64,000 bases of DNA from Mermis nigrescens (lineage: Eukaryota; Nematoda; Enoplea; Mermithida; Mermithidae), in NCBI GenBank assembly GCA_036768485.1, contig JAVLUZ010000208.1, positions 969,070-1,033,069 of the forward strand, written 5' to 3'. Positions 58,650-64,000 of this stretch are shown here, piece after piece (position 1 is the stretch's first letter; each line of letters starts with the position of its first letter). A program made the translations under genes and the position numbers. The notes under the pieces were generated by a model. It had not been told where the DNA came from and did no database searches. It worked only from the letters and a program-made list of their open reading frames with translations.

Positions 58650-60130
58650 CTAGTAGGCCTAGCCAGGGGGCATTGGGGGCACATGCCCCCCGAAATTTTT
58701 CAGAAATATTGTTGATTTTTCTGTTGTAATAATGTGTGTTCAGAAAACTGAGTTCAAAAAGGCAAAAACGTTCAAATTTTCTTTTCGCGCTTTCGCGCCG
58801 AGTCATCATTATTTATTGTTATTTAGGATCCAATGAATTTAAAAAGCTTGAATCAGCTAAAATTAATCCAGCACTTGCACATCCCTTTAATAATTTGATG
58901 CACTAGTTGTTCGTTGAATTGAAACTGCGCATGCTTGTTGAGCATAATAGTAAAATTGCGAAAAATGATTGTGTACCAGTTTGGTCTATTCTCTGCTTTG
59001 TTTGTCTTTCTTTACAAGGACACATAATCCTATTTTAAATGACAGAAATGGCCAAATTTTCTCATGTTTCTGCGCATTTCTTGTCTTCTGAACTGCATCT
59101 TGTTAATATGAAGGCCACAGCAATGGGCCTGAAAAAAAACGATAAGAACAAACTTTTTATTGATACATTTTTCTACATCTTATTGGCAGCTTGACCCGCT
59201 GCTGCGCTGCTATGTAATTAGCAGAGGTCGAAAAACGCATTTCAGCTCAGATGTTTTGTGCATTGTAGGAGTTCATCAATTTTGGGCGTTTTGGGATGAT
59301 TTAGAACCGATATTTGGACGATTCTGTGAAAATCTGACCAACGTTACTATTTAACATTAAAATCTTATTTTTACAAAATTTTCCAGGACTCTGCCCCGGA
59401 CCCCGCTAGGAACGCTTGAGCGCACCACCCCAGACCTCCCGCAGCCGTAAAATCTCGTTGTACATGTGCAACGAGATTTTAGGGAGTACAAGCCAGGTAG
59501 AAGAGCTAGGAATTTCTAAAAATTTCTGGCGTTTCGAGCCGGCATTAATTTATCTTTTTTGAATGATTAAAGCGGTATAAATTGAGTTAAAATTCAAAAA
59601 ACGTCAAAACTTTTCTCGGCGCAAAGCGCCGCCAGTCACTGTTCTTTCGTTTTGTAAAGCTCCAGCATTGCGTTTAGAAGCCTAAATCACTCGAAATATC
59701 TTCAGACGAAGTAAGTGATTCGCACTTTTCTTGTTAGAAGCTTGAGCTGTAAAAATTGTTTTGTACGAATTTGATAATTTTCTGCTCTGTCAGACTATTA
59801 GTATTCATGGAGCTACAAAATGTTAAGGGCGGTAAAAAATGATTAAATTTCTCGCCACTTTGCGCCTCTAATAATTTCCGAACTGTTTGTCAATAGAAAA
59901 GCCGTAAATTCTACATGAAAACGTTAGAAATTCAAAAAATTTCCGGCACTTCACGCCGCTTTACACTTTTTGTATTTTTGATCATCAGAAACCCATAAAT
60001 TAGCTAGGCTACACTACTAAAGGTCGAAAAACTCAGTTTTACTATACATAACGTCACTGGCATTCAATGCAAAAGTAGTCTTAAAAATTTTTGTTCATGC
60101 CCCCAAACCAAAATCCTAGCTACGCCTCTG
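58650..60130. mobile_element. ~1.5-kb element with GGCxTAGCxAGG ends
   Basis: Left end GGCCTAGCCAGGGGGCATTGGGGGCACATGCC; right end, reverse-complemented, CAGAGGCGTAGCTAGGATTTTGGTTTGGGGGCATG. Such ends are common on invertebrate interspersed repeats. The interior repeats short blocks ending in CGCGCC or GCGCCGC (58790, 59620, 59863, 59951). A perfect 13-bp hairpin lies at 59448-59481. No intact ORF. Confidence 0.6.
59448..59481. repeat. 13-bp perfect hairpin
   Basis: TAAAATCTCGTTG, 8-base loop TACATGTG, CAACGAGATTTTA. Confidence 0.8.
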
Positions 60131-60316
60131 TGTCAGATTATGCTTGGCTCAAGCCTGAGTCATTAAAACCGGTCTCTTGTCTCATGTAGAGATCTGCCTA
60201 CTTTTGTGATTCATGTGCGTATGACAATCCTATGTGCACAGAGGATACAACTCACGCGATTTGGTTGTAGGGTATGGAACCAAGGGGACAGGCAGCTATT
60301 GGCTGATTTAAAACAA

Positions 60317-62489
60317 GTGAGTAATTGCATTAGGATTAACGTGTTGACTTCCTTAAATAGTTGTGTGATCAGTTCTTCACGATAATGGAGTGCTAAAGTT
60401 TTTATAAAGTTCCTCAGTTTTTTAGCTGAATTCGAAAAATTGTCTTTTTTCAAAAAAATTAAAGGAATTGGAAATTATGTATTTATTCAATAAAATATCA
60501 TTTTCGCTGGATACATGCAATTATAAATAGGAGGTTTTAAACCTCTGTAAATCAAAATCCTATGGAGACCTGACTTTTAAGTCATGAAAAAATTTCCTCT
60601 CGCATTTTTTTAAAATTTTTTGACGTCGAGAAATGGTTCCTTTCCCTTATCAGATGTTCTGCCCTTCCTTTATCTTCGAAATATCTTGATACCGATGATC
60701 TAGCAATTAACCCACATAGTTTTGCTGGAGCAAACGAGCTGGGCAGTCATCCATCCTCATACACGAACAACAACTAAATTACGCGCGGGTCCGATGGGGC
60801 CCAATAGCCGAAATAGCACCGAAAATTCAATTCTAGATGGTCTAAGGATTTTTCCGGAGGTCAGCTAGACTTCAGGGATCAGGGTCCAGTCAGACCCCCA
60901 GAACTACGTATCGATGTATGGTCGACCTGTGGTGGGACGTTAAACAAAATTTCAGATTATGAAAAAATTGGTTTAAGCTACCCAAATACAAGCGAATCGT
61001 ACATATACAACATGTTGATCAAATAAAAACCTCGAAGTTTCAAAATCCGTATACCTACGACGAGCTGAATACAAGAAATAAGTGAAATTTATTTTTCTAG
61101 GTGAAAGCTGAAAGCGCCATTTATGATCAATCCGATCACCCACATGCAAAGATTTGACAAATTTTCTTAAAAAGCTTATTAGACTTTTTTCATAATACAC
61201 AGCAGAGAAGAAGATGGCTCGAGGGGTTCACGTCTAATGTTTTTATATTTTCTCGGAAAGTTTGCTGTATTTAGGTACGTCTTTATTCAGAGATTTTAGG
61301 TTCAATTATTCTGAAATAAGTGTAAAATTATGACTTTTGCAAAATCTGTGAAAAACAGCTATAATCGTACTTTTATTGAAAAATTGAGAATTTTATAGTC
61401 GATTCGGAACCAACGATTTTAGAATATCTGTAAGGTCAATCAGGATGCCTGTTTTCAGATAAAATGGCATAAAAAATTGACGTGAATAATAAAACAGCGT
61501 AAAATCGTAAAATGATTGTAACTGACACTTTCCGGTCAATTTCAAGAAGTTTTGTGAATAAATTTAGATTTTTCTTTTGTTTCTGGAGTTTATTTTGCGT
61601 TGCTCTCTCCGCTAAACATTTTGTTTTTGTTTTTGTCTTTGTCCTTTCTTTTTGCTTTTACGTCCCCTTTTCAATAAATGGAACAAGTGCGTAATTACTG
61701 ACTTAAATAATTCATCTGTAATAAATGAAGTGATTTTTCATTTAAAATTATACCAAGCACTTTCTGACGGTTGTGAGAAACAGCAGCTTAAAGAACAGTT
61801 TTCTGATAGAGAAAGTAGATTTGCCCATCGTTGAAGGGTCTGGGGTGTCTCTAACACCCTAGAATCCGGTGAATCTGTCCCCTTAATCGACAGACCCCCT
61901 ATAATTAGATTTTCGTGGCTAATTTTGACAATTCGGCCCCATCGGACCCTTCCCAGAATTAGGTGCTGCCCACGTATGGGATTAGTTTAGTAAAAAAGTG
62001 ATAAAGTATGAAATTCAAACAGAAAATGAAGCAAAAATAAAGCCAGAAAATCGTGCGTGAGATTCTACAAGATCTCAAAATTTGCCTAAAATTAATTCAT
62101 AGAATTCTCGAAAGTAAAACTTCCATCAATGACAATATCTTTACCCTATCGCCTGACAGATCCGTGATAATTACCATCTTATTTACATAATCAGAAAAAT
62201 ATCCGTAAATTTTGGGAGGAATCGACGGAGAAAGTTATATTAGCTGATCTAATACCACATTACTTCTATTACTTCTATCACCATCAAACACAATCACATG
62301 CTGAAATCATTTCTTACGTCCTGTTTTCTTTATCATTCAGGTAGAAACTTCCCTGAAAGCCGATCCAATGCGATTTTATAGGTCAAAAATGCTGGCAGGG
62401 AATATGGTGTGCAGTGTAAACCGAAGGCTCCGCGAATACCTCAACCAGACATGCGCAGCATGAGAATTTTAAGAGGGCCGGTGAAACCA
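60317..62489. other. intron of the cathepsin pseudogene, 5' part
   Basis: Mostly AT-rich. A stretch at 61691-61834, after a pyrimidine tract, is open to a stop with coding-like sequence (NNSSVINEVIFHLKL; ALSDGCEKQQLKEQFSD); it might be an unrelated exon but lacks a clear acceptor. A family B fragment follows at 61838. Confidence 0.35.
61838..61982. mobile_element. family B fragment
   Basis: AGGGTCTGGGGTGTCTCTAACACCC...CCCAGAATTAGGTGCTGCCCACGTATGGG. Confidence 0.55.
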
Positions 62490-62762
62490 AAAAAGTTTCT
62501 GAAAACACTTTTCCGGGCTTAAAAATGATAGATATGCGTCTAAGCACTCTATTTTTTTTAAATTTCGGACGGTGCTCTATCTTTTCTAGAACATAAAAAT
62601 GTAAACTTTTTGAAAAAGTATGAAAAAACAGGGTAAATTGGATAAAATATAGACGACAAACGAGTACATGTGCAAAACGCCCGAAATTTGTCACTGTTGA
62701 TCGAAAAGGTAGCTCGCTTGAAACACTTTTCTACGATTTCTTTCAGAAAATAAATATCTTGG
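62490..62762. mobile_element. family D repeat, copy 3
   Basis: ATGCGTCTAAGCACTC, TTTCGGACGGTGCTCTATCTTTTCTAGAACATAAAAATG, AAATATAGACGACAAACGAGTACATG and AAATTTGTCACTGTTGATC match copies 1 and 2 in order. A family A-like CAACCAGACATGCGCAGCATG lies just upstream. Confidence 0.6.
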
Positions 62763-63746
62763 GCTGTGAAAATTTTCGGGGTAGGGGGTAAAAACGAATG
62801 AATAACATTGGGGTTTGAGGATCCCTTACCCTAAGTTTTACGTGCCCCACCCCAATCCCACACCCGATTCAAAATATTTTCGATTATCCTCTGACCGATT
62901 TTTTTAAAAATTGCGCTTATTGGCAATTTCAAGGTGTTTCTTAGCCGTATCTGTCCAAAAGTTGAGAGTCACTCACATAGGTTGGCAGCACTACAATTCT
63001 GGGATGCAAGATTTTTCGAAGGTCAAAAAATGGTCTTAAAAATGGTGATATGGCAAAACAAACATCCTTTTTCAGACGTGTCTCATCGAGCGCTATCAAT
63101 TGGCATCAAATATTGGGGAAAACTTTAAAAAATGTCAAAAATTGAATTCTGGGGATCTTTTGGTTCGGGGAGGGGGCGGTATTCGACCTTATGGGGGAAT
63201 GCATAAGCCCCAAACTCTCAACCCACGCCCACGTGTAGTCACCTTTTCTTTGAAATAGCCGGAAACCCCATCATCGAAAATTCCGTACCGTTACGTGTAT
63301 GAAAACCTTACTTGGGGAGTGACCTCCACTACGAGCCGCTCATTCCATATCATGCTTATGCACGATCGTACCAGAAAAAAATCGTGTATGGTCAAATAAG
63401 ATAAGCGATTTTACTGCATTTTTTATTGGGACACTTTCTCAAAAGTGAACGTACACATGGAAAAGCCTACTAATGTTCTTGATCTTAGAAATTCGTCTAG
63501 ACTGGCTTTCAGGGAAGTCACTCGATAGCGGAGGAGAATAGAAACAATGCTGGATGGTTGGAATGGCGTCAGCGCTTGATTGAGTTGCTTGTTTCCAACA
63601 AAACTTTAAAACTTGTTAGCTTGCTATCATAGTGTCTACCTTTGGCAAAATTTTCATTCAATTCGAGCCACTAATAAGAAAACTTAATAAACACTGCGAG
63701 CATTTAGGTGGCCCATCCCAAATATTATTTGTATTCTTGTTTTCAG
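62763..63746. other. intron remainder before the last pseudogene exon
   Basis: C/G-rich repeat fragments near 62780-62870 and 63160-63240 (CACGCCCACGTG). No coding signal beyond short chance frames. Confidence 0.4.
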
Positions 63747-63861
63747 CTGGGGTGCTACATGGGGCGACAAGGGATTCGTTAAATTACTTAGAATCAGGAA
63801 TAATCATTGCAGCGTCATGAGAGAGCCATTGTATCCTCAAATGTTGTCATTTATGGTTTAA

Positions 63862-64000
63862 AGTACCGATTTACTGCACTGCTGACGGCTTAAATCGACA
63901 ATAACCTCCTTTTATCAGTGTACATATATATATTAGTTTATTTCCCATGTGCATAATTAAATTTTATGAATGCACGTAAGCATTCAGCCATTCAGTAAAG
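63862..64000 (+). other. 3' flank of the pseudogene
   Basis: AT-rich, with no AATAAA in the visible part; ATAATTAAATTTTATG at the end is a weak candidate. Confidence 0.3.

Larger units (their letters stand above)
60217..63861 (+). pseudogene. cathepsin L-like pseudogene, last two exons
   Basis: Tandem relative of the protease at 44.25-47.27 kb. Exon ~60217-60316 reads AYDNPMCTEDTTHAI, then in another frame VVGYGTKGTGSYWLI; exon 63747-63861 reads WGATWGDKGFVKLLRIRN, NHCSVMREPLYPQM, then six more residues and stop. The catalytic His codon is 60253-60255 and the Asn codon is 60312-60314, at the position homologous to copy 1. Lesions: one T missing near 60261 (between HAI and VVGYG) and TAA at 60309-60311 replacing the Lys codon before the Asn. 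The intron position (between Asn and Trp, phase 2) and donor/acceptor (GTGAGT, TTTTCAG) are preserved. The Gly-Ile region after HC is altered to SVM. No propeptide or catalytic Cys exon is seen. Probably a dead tandem duplicate. Confidence 0.8.

Noticed and set aside
58420..58809. 129-residue minus-strand frame
   Set aside because: Spans the junction of a family A arm and the 58650 element, both non-coding.
1..64000. CRISPR arrays, rRNA and tRNA genes
   Set aside because: CRISPR is not expected in animal DNA and no regularly spaced short repeats fit. No tRNA cloverleaf or rRNA core sequence was seen by eye, although a covariance-model scan was not possible.

Overview
This is AT-rich nuclear DNA from an animal, most likely an invertebrate. 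The evidence is multi-exon genes with GT-AG introns, domains typical of secreted animal proteins (EGF, C-type lectin-like, papain-family cathepsin) and dense interspersed repeats and inverted-repeat transposons. I cannot name the phylum. A 100-base run of N at 43860-43959 shows that this is a scaffold. The recognisable host genes are all on the + strand.

Layout. (1) 1.27-1.44 kb: last exon, or whole, of a small Cys-rich secreted protein. (2) 4.24-10.2 kb: TATA box, signal-peptide exon and a phase-consistent chain of exons for an unrecognised Cys-containing secreted protein, including a 28-nt exon. (3) 15.25-16.72 kb: the last two exons of a C-type lectin-like domain. (4) 17.69-23.2 kb: an EGF exon, a Ser/Thr-rich exon with six 13-residue repeats, then several tiny exons (30, 8 and 33 nt) and two larger ones, all phase-compatible. 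(5) 29.98-36.1 kb: a second chain of small exons (39, 144, 48, 39, 36, 150 and 123 nt) for a helical, charged protein of unknown family. (6) 44.25-47.27 kb and 60.2-63.86 kb: two partial copies of a cathepsin L-like gene, each with only the exons carrying the catalytic His and Asn. The second is clearly broken.

Mobile DNA fills most of the rest. Two 3.5-3.7 kb fold-back elements lie in opposite orientation at 39.77-43.31 and 48.42-52.15 kb and bracket cathepsin copy 1. Their long inverted arms contain tandem ~195-bp subrepeats, and a ~229-bp single-copy centre starts an ORF for a C2H2-finger plus helix-turn-helix-like protein. There are also smaller fold-back elements (53.07-54.36 and 57.0-58.32 kb), a TTAA-flanked piggyBac-type MITE (14.18-14.66 kb), a 0.96-kb inverted-repeat element (31.96-32.92 kb) and at least four short repeat families (called A-D here). 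Family A's complete form is itself a ~540-bp palindrome.

The exon chains were assembled by eye from splice signals, reading phase and coding character. Several exons need a one-base correction, usually in a homopolymer, to stay in frame. These may be assembly errors or gene decay.
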